This document shows, in pieces, positions 13,291-20,080 of a DNA stretch of 20,455 nucleotides. Source of the DNA: Oscillospiraceae bacterium. Its GTDB lineage: Bacteria > Bacillota > Clostridia > Oscillospirales > Ruminococcaceae. Position numbers and translations under genes: made by a program. Numbering within the stretch: the stretch's first letter is position 1; the number at the start of each line of letters is the position of its first letter. The notes under the pieces are model-generated. The model was not told the origin of the DNA. It did no database searches and saw only the letters and a list, made by a program, of their open reading frames with translations. The stretch covers positions 1 through 20,455 of the forward strand of contig CAAEOA010000149.1 in NCBI GenBank assembly GCA_900757485.1, in the 5' to 3' direction.

Positions 13291-15504
13291 ATGGAGTTTA
13301 AAAAAGGTCAGTGGACCAATGAAGTAAACGTACGGGATTTTATTGTCGAGAACTATTGCCCGTATGACGGAGATGACAGCTTTTTGACACCACCGACAGA
13401 CAGCACGGTTCGCCTTTGGGACAACGTGAAAATTTTAATGGAAGAAGAACGCAAAAACGGCGGTGTTCGTTCCATTGATCCTCATACGATCTCTACCATT
13501 GCAGCACATGATGCGGGATACATTGAAAAAGATTTGGAAACGATTGTCGGCTTGCAGACGGATGAGCCGCTGAAACGCGCGATTATGCCATTTGGAGGAA
13601 TCCGGATGGTGAAAACCTCATTAGATGCTTACGGATATGAAATGGATCCGGAAGTCGAAAATGTTTTCAAGTACCGCAAAACGCACAATGACGGTGTATT
13701 TGACGCATATACCGATGAAATGAAAAAAGCGCGGCATACTGCGATTATCACCGGTTTACCGGATGCATACGGGCGCGGAAGAATTATCGGAGATTACCGC
13801 AGAGTTGCATTATATGGTGTGGATCAGTTGATCGCTTGGAAACAGGACGCCAAGAAAAATATGATCAACGATTTGATGGACAGCGCAATGATTCGTCAAA
13901 GAGAGGAAATTTCAGAGCAGATCAAAGTGTTGAAAGAACTCAAAGAAATGGCTGCAAAATACGGCTTTGATATTTCTTTGCCTGCGAAAGATACGAAAGA
14001 AGCAATACAGTGGCTGTATTTCGGATACCTTGCCGCAGTGAAGGAACAAAACGGTGCGGCGATGTCGATCGGCAGGGTTTCCACTTTCTTGGATTGCTAT
14101 GCGGAGCGCGACCTGCAAAACGGCGTTTATACCGAATCACAAATTCAGGAATTTGTAGATCATTTTATTATGAAACTGCGGATGGTGCGTTTCTTACGTA
14201 CACCATCTTATGATGAACTGTTTTCGGGAGATCCGACATGGGTGACCGAGGCGATCGGCGGCATTGGGCTGGATGGTCGCCATATGGTTACGAAAATGTC
14301 TTATCGGTTTTTGCATACGCTGGTCAATCTCGGCCCTGCTCCGGAGCCAAACTTGACTATTTTGTGGTCGGACAGACTTCCGAAACCGTTTAAGGCTTTT
14401 TGCGCTAAAATTTCGATTGAAACATCGTCGGTTCAATATGAAAATGATGATTTAATGCGGGAAAAGTTCGGCGATGATTATGGTATTGCTTGTTGTGTGT
14501 CGGCAATGAGAATCGGAAAACAAATGCAGTTTTTCGGCGCGCGCGCCAATCTTGCCAAAGCTTTGCTTTATGCACTCAACGGCGGTAAAGACGAGCGTTA
14601 CGGCGATCAGGTGGGGCCGGAAATCGCACCGGTCGGAGACGGCCCTTTGAATTATGAGGAAGTGACTCGCAAATTCGATATTATTTGTGAGTGGTTGGCA
14701 AAACTGTATATCAGCACCCTGAATGTGATTCACTATATGCATGACAAGTATTGCTATGAGCGCATTCAGATGGCATTGCATGATGAAGAAGTGTTTCGCA
14801 CCTCTGCCTGTGGTTTGGCAGGCCTTTCGGTAGTGGCGGACAGTTTGTCTGCCATTAAATACGCGAAAGTGACTCCGATTCGCAACGAAGAAGGTTTGAT
14901 TACCGATTTTGAAATAGAGGGCGATTATCCGAAATTCGGAAATAATGATCCTGCGGTGGATGAAATTGCTTCCGGTCTTGTTAAGAACTTTATGAAAAAG
15001 TTATCTCGTCATAAAACTTATCGGAACAGCAAGCCGACAATGTCTATTTTAACCATCACCTCTAATGTGGTTTACGGTAAAAAAACCGGCTCTACACCGG
15101 ACGGCAGAAAAGCGGGTGAGCCGTTTGCACCGGGTGCAAATCCGATGCACGGGCGCGACAGCAACGGCTGTGTGGCATCTATGAAGTCGGTTGCTAAGCT
15201 GCCTTATGATTTCTCAGAGGACGGCATTTCTTATACCTTTTCTATCATCCCGGGTGCGCTCGGAAAATCAGAAGAAGAAAAGATAGAAAATCTGGTTGCA
15301 TTAATGGATGGATATTTCTTAGAAAAAGGTCATCATATTAATGTGAACGTATTAAATCGTGAAGTCCTGTTGGATGCAATGGATCATCCCGAAAAATACC
15401 CGCAGCTTACCATCCGAGTTTCCGGATATGCGGTTAATTTTGTCAGATTGTCCAGAGAACAACAGCTTGACGTAATCAATCGTACTTTCCACACTCGTTT
15501 TTAA
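13291..15504 (+). CDS. pflB: Formate C-acetyltransferase (pyruvate formate-lyase)
   Basis: A 737-residue glycyl-radical enzyme converting pyruvate and CoA to acetyl-CoA and formate under anaerobic conditions. The catalytic cysteine pair is Cys401-Cys402 (GIACCVSAMRIG) and the radical glycine is Gly712 in TIRVSGYAVNFVRLS near the C-terminus. Other PFL landmarks are DAYGRGRIIGDYRR, IGRVSTFLD, ARANLAKALLYALNGG and STPDGRKAGEPFAPGANP. These distinguish it from glycerol/choline-type relatives. The ATG at 13291 follows GGAGG (13278-13282) by 8 nt. The gene has a strong own promoter and terminator and is monocistronic. The activating radical-SAM enzyme PflA, often adjacent, is not in this window. 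The radical form is destroyed by oxygen, relevant to the redox-type regulator gene that follows. Confidence 0.98.
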   Translation: MEFKKGQWTNEVNVRDFIVENYCPYDGDDSFLTPPTDSTVRLWDNVKILMEEERKNGGVRSIDPHTISTIAAHDAGYIEKDLETIVGLQTDEPLKRAIMPFGGIRMVKTSLDAYGYEMDPEVENVFKYRKTHNDGVFDAYTDEMKKARHTAIITGLPDAYGRGRIIGDYRRVALYGVDQLIAWKQDAKKNMINDLMDSAMIRQREEISEQIKVLKELKEMAAKYGFDISLPAKDTKEAIQWLYFGYLAAVKEQNGAAMSIGRVSTFLDCYAERDLQNGVYTESQIQEFVDHFIMKLRMVRFLRTPSYDELFSGDPTWVTEAIGGIGLDGRHMVTKMSYRFLHTLVNLGPAPEPNLTILWSDRLPKPFKAFCAKISIETSSVQYENDDLMREKFGDDYGIACCVSAMRIGKQMQFFGARANLAKALLYALNGGKDERYGDQVGPEIAPVGDGPLNYEEVTRKFDIICEWLAKLYISTLNVIHYMHDKYCYERIQMALHDEEVFRTSACGLAGLSVVADSLSAIKYAKVTPIRNEEGLITDFEIEGDYPKFGNNDPAVDEIASGLVKNFMKKLSRHKTYRNSKPTMSILTITSNVVYGKKTGSTPDGRKAGEPFAPGANPMHGRDSNGCVASMKSVAKLPYDFSEDGISYTFSIIPGALGKSEEEKIENLVALMDGYFLEKGHHINVNVLNREVLLDAMDHPEKYPQLTIRVSGYAVNFVRLSREQQLDVINRTFHTRF

Positions 15505-15521
15505 TTGCAATATATGAATGG

Positions 15522-15577
15522 AACAGCACATGGTCTGCCAAATCCGGTGATAAAAGCAGGCCATGTGCTGTTTGTTT
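15522..15577 (+). terminator. Terminator of pflB
   Basis: 17-bp arms AACAGCACATGGTCTGC (15522-15538) and GCAGGCCATGTGCTGTT (15556-15572) with a single G-T wobble, a 17-nt loop and the T-rich tail TTTGTTTG. Starts 18 bp after the stop codon. Confidence 0.9.
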
Positions 15578-15621
15578 GTAAAATTGACTAGATATAAAAG
15601 AGCAACTCTACGGAGCGTTTA

Positions 15622-15650
15622 TTGCATTATGAAATAAAATCGGTTATGAT
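15622..15650 (+). promoter_or_regulatory. Putative promoter of the XRE-superoxide-reductase gene
   Basis: TTGCAT (15622-15627), 17-bp spacer, TATGAT (15645-15650), about 40 bp before the ATG. Together with the pflB terminator upstream this suggests the gene has its own transcript. Confidence 0.6.
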
Positions 15651-15690
15651 GAATAGGCAGAATGAAAAAAACACAGAAAGGATAATTACA

Positions 15691-16287
15691 ATGGATTGCA
15701 ATAAAGTCGGGAAACTGATATCTGATTTGCGTAAAGAACAGAAGATGACGCAAAAACAGCTTGCCGATGCGTTGAATATAAGCGATAAAGCGATATCTAA
15801 ATGGGAACGCGGCTTAGGGTGTCCCGACGTTTCTTTGTGGCAGGAATTATCTCAAATATTCGGCGTCAATATCGAGAAAATCTTATCGGGTAATTTAGAA
15901 CCTAACAGTAAAGACGGTGGTAATATGAAACGAGTAAAATTTTTTGTTTGTCCTTCCTGCGGGAATATTATAACTTCTACGGGGGAAGCGGAGGTGTCTT
16001 GCTGCGGACGAAAGCTGAGTGCGATGATTCCACAGCCGAGTGACGAGAAGCATTATCTTCATGTTGAAGTCATTGAGGACGATTATTATATCACTTTTCC
16101 TCATGAAATGAGCAAGGAACATTATCTCAACTTTGTTGCTTATGTTTCTTATGACCGCATGCTTTTTGTTAAACTCTATCCCGAACAAAGTTCGGAGGTG
16201 CGTTTCCCGAGATTACACGGCGGCAAGTTTTATTTTGGGTGCAATCAGCATGGTTTATGGGTAAATAAATTCGGAAGAGACTGCTAG
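15691..16287 (+). CDS. XRE-type HTH regulator fused to a desulfoferrodoxin/superoxide-reductase-like domain
   Basis: A 198-residue two-part protein. Residues 6-65 are a Cro/CI-type HTH (QKQLADALNISDKAISKWER, then LWQELSQIFGVNIEKIL). Residues 80-192 look like a complete two-centre desulfoferrodoxin. CPSCGN with Cys87/Cys90 plus the pair Cys104-Cys105 (SCCGRKL) corresponds to the rubredoxin-like Fe(Cys)4 centre I. Glu119-Lys120-His121, His138-x5-His144 (HEMSKEH) and Cys184-x2-His187 (CNQHGLW) correspond to the superoxide-reductase Fe(His)4Cys centre II, including the catalytic Lys. Ligand assignments come from remembered family motifs, not alignment. It is plausibly an iron/superoxide-responsive DNA-binding protein, possibly still catalytic. 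The ATG at 15691 is 9 nt after AGAAAGG; the longer open frame (from 15622) is non-conserved. The stop codon lies inside the terminator hairpin. Confidence 0.85.
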   Translation: MDCNKVGKLISDLRKEQKMTQKQLADALNISDKAISKWERGLGCPDVSLWQELSQIFGVNIEKILSGNLEPNSKDGGNMKRVKFFVCPSCGNIITSTGEAEVSCCGRKLSAMIPQPSDEKHYLHVEVIEDDYYITFPHEMSKEHYLNFVAYVSYDRMLFVKLYPEQSSEVRFPRLHGGKFYFGCNQHGLWVNKFGRDC

Positions 16288-16303
16288 TGAGCAGTCTTTT
16301 TTT
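16278..16303 (+). terminator. Terminator overlapping the end of the XRE-SOR gene
   Basis: Perfect 8-bp arms AGACTGCT (16278-16285) and AGCAGTCT (16290-16297), an AGTG loop and a T7 run (16297-16303). The TAG stop (16285-16287) lies within the hairpin, so transcription of this gene ends almost at its stop codon and is separated from the tail cassette. Confidence 0.93.
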
Positions 16304-16336
16304 ATGATGTCCTTGTTTGTCCTATTATCCTCGTAG

Positions 16337-16358
16337 TATCTTATAGTTAAGATATGAT
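16337..16358 (+). promoter_or_regulatory. Palindromic operator and promoter region of the tail cassette
   Basis: TATCTTA (16337-16343) and TAAGATA (16348-16354) are perfect inverted repeats with a TAGT centre, 49 bp before the tail gene. A -10-like TATGAT overlaps its right end (16353-16358). An alternative reading is TTGTTT (16313-16318), 18 bp, then TATCTT (16337-16342). Either way the palindrome covers the polymerase site, as an operator would. A second small dyad, ATCAT-AA-ATGAT, lies at 16375-16386. Confidence 0.5.
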
Positions 16359-16402
16359 ACGGAAATCAAATCCGATCATAAATGATATGAAGGAGGATAA
16401 AA

Positions 16403-17686
16403 ATGGATTTTTCAGTGAAACAAAATCAGATTCTTCGGACAGATGTCGACAGGATTCTGACGACCGGGAATGTCAACAGCGTGGTGTGCAATTTTTCGTT
16501 CGATGAAGGATACGACGGATTAAATGTTTTTGCGGTTTTTTATCGAAACGAGACCTTAAATCGTATGGTGGAGCTGATCGACGGGAGCTGTATCATTCCT
16601 TGGGAGGTTTTGGAAGAAGAAGGAATTTTATATGTCGGCGCATACGGAACAAAAACAGAAAATAATGCGGTAGTAAAAAGAATTACTACAAATTCTGTTG
16701 CTGTTCGGGTATCCAGGGATTTATCCAGCGTTGTGCTGCCTGATGCCCCGCCTACACCGGATGAATGGACAAGCTACCGTACCGAGATTTTGGGATATAA
16801 ACAGACGGTGGAAGCGGCGGCAATTACTGCTTCGGCAAAGGCGAATGCTGCTGAGGGATTTGCCGATACGGCACAAACGGCGGCGGAAATAGCTTCTCTG
16901 AAAGCGGATAATGCGGCTATATCCGCACAAAATGCAGCCGCCAGCAAAATATCGGCTGAAAACATTTTAAGTCAGATTGTGGAGCAGGCAGGAGGAGTCA
17001 ACGGCTCAAATATTATCAGTACCGCCACACAGACCAATCTGACCGGTTTGCTGAAAGGAAACGGGGAACAGATATTGGCCGCGATTGCCGGAACAGATTA
17101 CGCTTCTGTTACCCATACGCACGGATACGACGCATTGACAGACAAACCGGATTTGACTGCAAAGCAGGATAGAATCACATCAACCGGAATTTTAAAAGGA
17201 AACGGGAATGGTTCGGTCACCTCCGCAACTGCTGGGACAGATTATGCAACTCCGGCACAAGTTAACACAAAGCAAAATATGATTTATGCAAGCGGGATTT
17301 TAAAAGGTAACGGTGCAGGGACAATATCGGCAGCAACAGCCGGAACGGATTATGTTGCTCCGAGTTATTTTTCACAAGCCACACCGGTTGATCTTACGAT
17401 GATAAACGGGGCGGCATCTCAAGGTTGGTATTGTCAAGTATATAAATGCGGTAATATTGGAATGGTCATATTGGCAATTACCGTTTCGTCAACGCAAGGA
17501 ATTGCAAACAATACCACTATCGCTAATTTACCAACCGGATATTATGCATGGCAGCCGGCTATGGTTAATCCGAGCGGAAACGCAAGCAATACAGGAGCAA
17601 TTGGTGTGATTAACGGAATTGTTCGTGTATCCGGAATACTGGCAAAAGGCAGTTATACTTGCTGTATTCCATATATCATAGCTTAG
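16403..17686 (+). CDS. Phage baseplate/tail-fibre-like protein
   Basis: A 427-residue protein with the plan of Firmicute phage baseplate or tail-fibre proteins. Residues 1-108 resemble BppU-type N-terminal domains (FSFDEGYDGLNVFAVFYRNE, ELIDGSCIIPWEVLEEEG). Residues 123-197 are Ala-rich and predicted coiled coil. Residues 214-320 hold three degenerate repeats of the form (T/S)G-I/L-LKGNG...ATAGTDY at 214-235, 261-284 and 297-320, with a THTHGYDALTDKPD segment between the first two, both typical of tail fibres. Residues about 325-427 form a Gly/Ala/Thr-rich C-terminal receptor-binding-like domain (knob). GAAGGAGGATAAAA gives a strong ribosome binding site 5-6 nt from the ATG. Two small tail-associated genes follow. 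No other phage genes (capsid, integrase, holin, lysin) are in the window. The specific receptor is unknown. Confidence 0.82.
   Translation: MDFSVKQNQILRTDVDRILTTGNVNSVVCNFSFDEGYDGLNVFAVFYRNETLNRMVELIDGSCIIPWEVLEEEGILYVGAYGTKTENNAVVKRITTNSVAVRVSRDLSSVVLPDAPPTPDEWTSYRTEILGYKQTVEAAAITASAKANAAEGFADTAQTAAEIASLKADNAAISAQNAAASKISAENILSQIVEQAGGVNGSNIISTATQTNLTGLLKGNGEQILAAIAGTDYASVTHTHGYDALTDKPDLTAKQDRITSTGILKGNGNGSVTSATAGTDYATPAQVNTKQNMIYASGILKGNGAGTISAATAGTDYVAPSYFSQATPVDLTMINGAASQGWYCQVYKCGNIGMVILAITVSSTQGIANNTTIANLPTGYYAWQPAMVNPSGNASNTGAIGVINGIVRVSGILAKGSYTCCIPYIIA
17042..17362 (+). repeat. Three degenerate LKGNG...AGTDY repeats in the tail-fibre gene
   Basis: The repeat units encode residues 214-235 (17042-17107), 261-284 (17183-17254) and 297-320 (17291-17362). 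Units 2 and 3 are close at the DNA level (GGAATTTTAAAAGG versus GGGATTTTAAAAGG), which could allow recombination between them. Confidence 0.7.
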
Positions 17687-17701
17687 TAGGAGGATGCAAT
17701 A

Positions 17702-17959
17702 ATGAACACAGAGATTTTAAAAAATGCTTTTATTCCTGAAAGCGAATGGGACAACTGCTATATTTCAGATGATGGGATGGTATTTACGCCTAGATATGAT
17801 GACAAGGGTATAATGCTGAAAACAGGTGAACAAGCATACAGCGAGTATATGGAAGCGTTAGAAAATCCGCCTATATCTGAACCGACAGAGCAAGAACAAA
17901 TCAATGCCATGCTGATGCGCGAGATTGCTATATTGAAAGGGCAGGTGACAGCGCAATGA
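17702..17959 (+). CDS. Small phage tail-associated protein, function unknown
   Basis: An 85-residue acidic protein starting 15 bp after the tail-fibre gene, with TAGGAGGATG as ribosome binding site. The N-terminal half (FIPESEWDNCYISDDGMVF, TPRYDDKG) has no motif I recognise. The C-terminal 30 residues (PTEQEQINAMLMREIAILKG) are a short helical, probably coiled-coil segment of the kind often found in the small protein encoded between a tail fibre and XkdX in Clostridia prophages. Its stop codon overlaps the next start (ATGA), indicating translational coupling. It is probably a fibre chaperone or minor tail component; this is inferred from position only. Confidence 0.7.
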   Translation: MNTEILKNAFIPESEWDNCYISDDGMVFTPRYDDKGIMLKTGEQAYSEYMEALENPPISEPTEQEQINAMLMREIAILKGQVTAQ

Positions 17960-18075
17960 TGTTTGAAACAATCAGTGAATATTATCGAAAGAGCCTGTTT
18001 ACGCAGGCGGACATTAATAATTTTGTTTTAATCGGATGGATTACTGAGGCAGAACAAAGTCAAATATTATATTAG
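17956..18075 (+). CDS. XkdX-like phage/PBSX tail protein
   Basis: A 39-codon gene beginning ATGATG, overlapping the previous stop by ATGA. The product begins MMFETISEYYRKSLFTQADI and continues NNFVLIGWITEAEQSQILY. It matches the XkdX pattern: about 40-50 residues, an aromatic start with a tyrosine pair, a lysine and (L/F)(Y/F)(T)xxx(I/V) segment, a hydrophobic F-V, then G-x-I-T-x-E-(Q/E)-x-x-x-I. XkdX proteins lie between tail-fibre genes and the holin/lysin cassette in PBSX-like elements; their exact role is unknown. It is supported by the overlap, by position and by the terminator right after it. Either ATG (17956 or 17959) could be the start. Confidence 0.8.
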   Translation: MMFETISEYYRKSLFTQADINNFVLIGWITEAEQSQILY

Positions 18076-18084
18076 TAAATACAG

Positions 18085-18120
18085 AACAGCTATCTGCTTG
18101 CTTTAGCAGATAGCTGTTTT
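18085..18120 (+). terminator. Terminator of the tail cassette
   Basis: Perfect 13-bp arms AACAGCTATCTGC (18085-18097) and GCAGATAGCTGTT (18106-18118), an 8-nt loop, then TTTTACTTTTT. It starts 9 bp after the XkdX-like stop and marks the end of a three-gene unit with no holin or lysin following. Confidence 0.93.
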
Positions 18121-18134
18121 ACTTTTTCATCAAT

Positions 18135-18998
18135 TTATGATAGAATAGTTTTGAAAAATGCTTCACTGCTTTTTCCGTGTGCACGATTGTACCGTTTCAT
18201 GTTATACAGGCTGCCGGCATCATTGACTACTGTAACACCTTCTTCGCATCCCAGCGTCAGTTTAATCCCCATCTGTTTTAAGATTGGTTCGCTTTCTTTA
18301 CAGTAAAAGCCGAAAGGATAAGCAAAGACAGCGGGTTTTATTTTGGTTATGGTATTTATTTTGTCTTGCAGCATTCCGACGTCTTCCGATAAGACAGCAT
18401 AATAATCCGTAACACTTTCGCCCTTATTGATGCGGCATCCTTTTCGCTTTCCGCGGGATTCGTGCAGATCATAGGTATGATTGCCGATTTCAATCAGATT
18501 ACTTTCCGAAAGCTCTTTAATTTGTCCCCAGTTCATATGAGAATAAGAGATATCTTTCGGAACATTTCCCGAATAATAATCACTGTATTTTCCGATAATC
18601 GAGATAATTGCTTTGCAGTTTTCTTCTTTTAATATCGGATATGCGTATTGATAGCTGCTTTCGTAACCGTCGTCAAAAGTAATTAAAACAGGTTTTTCCG
18701 GCAGCGGAGTGTTGTGTTCCGTATAATCGATCAGCTGTTGACCCGAAACCGCAGTGTAACCTTGTTCCTTTAAAAATTTTAAATCGCTTTGAAATTGCTT
18801 TGGGCTGATGACATAAGCACCCCATCGGTTGCTTTGCTCCAATATATGATGATACATGATGACAGGAACGGCAATTCCTTCGGCAGACTTGCCGGTGATG
18901 GTTGCTTTCAGTTGATGTTCCGAATAAAAGCATAGGCAGGTAACCATGATTACAGCCGCTAATCCGGACAATATTTTGAAAGGAAGTTTAATTGACAT
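18135..18998 (-). CDS. Membrane-anchored polysaccharide deacetylase (NodB domain, PgaB/IcaB-like)
   Basis: A 287-residue protein with an N-terminal membrane anchor (about residues 8-25, after basic MSIKLPFK) and an extracellular carbohydrate esterase 4 domain. Catalytic signatures are the family lead-in PVIMYHHI (45-52), TFDDGYE with Asp109/Asp110, HTYDLH with metal-ligand His174/His179, and FAYPFG (225-230). The order and the HTYDLH form resemble IcaB/PgaB-type poly-N-acetylglucosamine deacetylases more than peptidoglycan-type PdaA, but the substrate remains open. No PNAG synthase is nearby. The ATG at 18998 follows GGTGA by 5 nt; a GTG at 19007 is part of that site and is rejected. It converges on the tail cassette and shares no operon. 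Confidence 0.9.
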   Translation of the reverse strand: MSIKLPFKILSGLAAVIMVTCLCFYSEHQLKATITGKSAEGIAVPVIMYHHILEQSNRWGAYVISPKQFQSDLKFLKEQGYTAVSGQQLIDYTEHNTPLPEKPVLITFDDGYESSYQYAYPILKEENCKAIISIIGKYSDYYSGNVPKDISYSHMNWGQIKELSESNLIEIGNHTYDLHESRGKRKGCRINKGESVTDYYAVLSEDVGMLQDKINTITKIKPAVFAYPFGFYCKESEPILKQMGIKLTLGCEEGVTVVNDAGSLYNMKRYNRAHGKSSEAFFKTILS

Positions 18999-19112
18999 AA
19001 AAATCACCGTTTCTTTTTCTAATTTGTGGTACGCTCGCCATTTATTTTTTCAAAGATTAATAGAGCATGAAACATCTTTTTTGTGTTCGTGTAAATTTGC
19101 AAACACCCGTTC

Positions 19113-19141
19113 ATTATATCTTTATTCTTCATTTCGGTAAA
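19113..19141 (-). promoter_or_regulatory. Putative sigma-A promoter of the deacetylase gene
   Basis: Minus-strand TTTACC (19141-19136), 17-bp spacer, perfect TATAAT (19118-19113), giving a leader of about 110 nt. It ends just before the divergent queG ribosome binding site, so transcription of the two genes may interfere. No clear queG promoter was found. Confidence 0.6.
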
Positions 19142-19164
19142 AATTGATACAGGGAGGAATTTTA

Positions 19165-19980
19165 TTGCAATTTTCAACAGATATTGCTGAGATATTGGAA
19201 AATCATCAAATTACAGCTTACGGAAGTGTGGATTTTGCGGAGCTTTTTCCTTTGCTGGAATGCCGCGCAAAAGGAAAATTGCCGGCAAATGCGCAATCAG
19301 TGCTGGTGTGTTTGTTTCCGTATTACACGCAGGAGCAGGAAAAGCGAAATATTTCCCGCTATGCTGTTGTAGAGGACTACCATGTTGTAGTGACAAACTG
19401 CTTGACTGAGGTATGCGAAGAACTTTCGGAAAGGTTTGCACCCCATATTTTTGTTCCGTTTGCAGACAATTCTCCGATTCGCGAAGTGGATGCCGCAATA
19501 AAAGCAGGATTAGGAATGCGCGGGAAAAATCAGCTACTGATTCATCCGGTGTATGGCAGTTATGTGTTTATCGGAGAAATCGTGACCGATATGGTGATAG
19601 TGTCTGAAACACAGCCGCCGACAGAGTGCATGGGATGTGAGCGTTGTGTTTCAGCTTGTCCGGGAGGTGCAATCGGAGAAAACGGCATTGACAGAGAAAA
19701 ATGCCTGTCTCATATCACCCAGAAAAAGGGAAAATTGACTGAACAGGAAATCCGGATGATAAAAAGCGGGAATTTAATATGGGGCTGTGATATCTGTCAG
19801 GAGGTATGTCCGCATAATCGTAATGTGCAGCCGACCGAGGTGCCTGGTTTTCGGGATAACCAAATTGCAGAAGTTGTTTATTCACAGATTAAAGAATTAG
19901 TGAAAACAAGAGCGTTTGGATTCCGGGGGAGCAAGGTGGTTGAAAGAAATTATGAAATTTTATACGGAAAGCAGGATTGA
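19165..19980 (+). CDS. queG: Epoxyqueuosine reductase QueG, short form
   Basis: A 271-residue iron-sulfur protein of the family that reduces epoxyqueuosine to queuosine in tRNA using cobalamin. The cobalamin/substrate region holds FADNSPIREVDAAIKAGLG followed by GKNQLLIHPVYGSYVFIGEI. The ferredoxin-like part has CMGCERCVSACPGG (Cys155/158/161/165), Cys180 and CDICQEVCPHN (Cys208/211/215), eight cysteines for two [4Fe-4S] clusters. It ends soon after, lacking the C-terminal HEAT repeats of the roughly 380-residue enzymes of E. coli and B. subtilis; compact versions are common in Clostridia. The start is TTG at 19165, 7 nt after GGGAGG (19152-19157); a TTG at 19144 precedes that site and is rejected. 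Another iron-sulfur reductase role cannot be excluded for the short form. Confidence 0.88.
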   Translation: MQFSTDIAEILENHQITAYGSVDFAELFPLLECRAKGKLPANAQSVLVCLFPYYTQEQEKRNISRYAVVEDYHVVVTNCLTEVCEELSERFAPHIFVPFADNSPIREVDAAIKAGLGMRGKNQLLIHPVYGSYVFIGEIVTDMVIVSETQPPTECMGCERCVSACPGGAIGENGIDREKCLSHITQKKGKLTEQEIRMIKSGNLIWGCDICQEVCPHNRNVQPTEVPGFRDNQIAEVVYSQIKELVKTRAFGFRGSKVVERNYEILYGKQD

Positions 19981-19983
19981 TAC

Positions 19984-20012
19984 TTGCCCGATGCTGTTTT
20001 TTACGGTATAAT
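19984..20012 (+). promoter_or_regulatory. Putative sigma-A promoter of ychF
   Basis: TTGCCC (19984-19989), 17-bp spacer, perfect TATAAT (20007-20012), 68 bp before the ychF start and starting 4 bp after the queG stop. Confidence 0.7.
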
Positions 20013-20080
20013 GTATTATGGTTTTTTATGTAAATAGATTTATATTCAATAAGAATCAATCAAGAAAGGCATGATTATAA

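Noticed and set aside
16403..17686. Diversity-generating retroelement target in the tail fibre C-terminus
   Set aside because: No reverse transcriptase, template repeat or C-type-lectin-like variable region is visible in the window.
16290..18130. Attachment-site direct repeats flanking the tail cassette
   Set aside because: Comparing both flanks by eye shows only the two different terminators; no shared repeat was found and no integrase is present.
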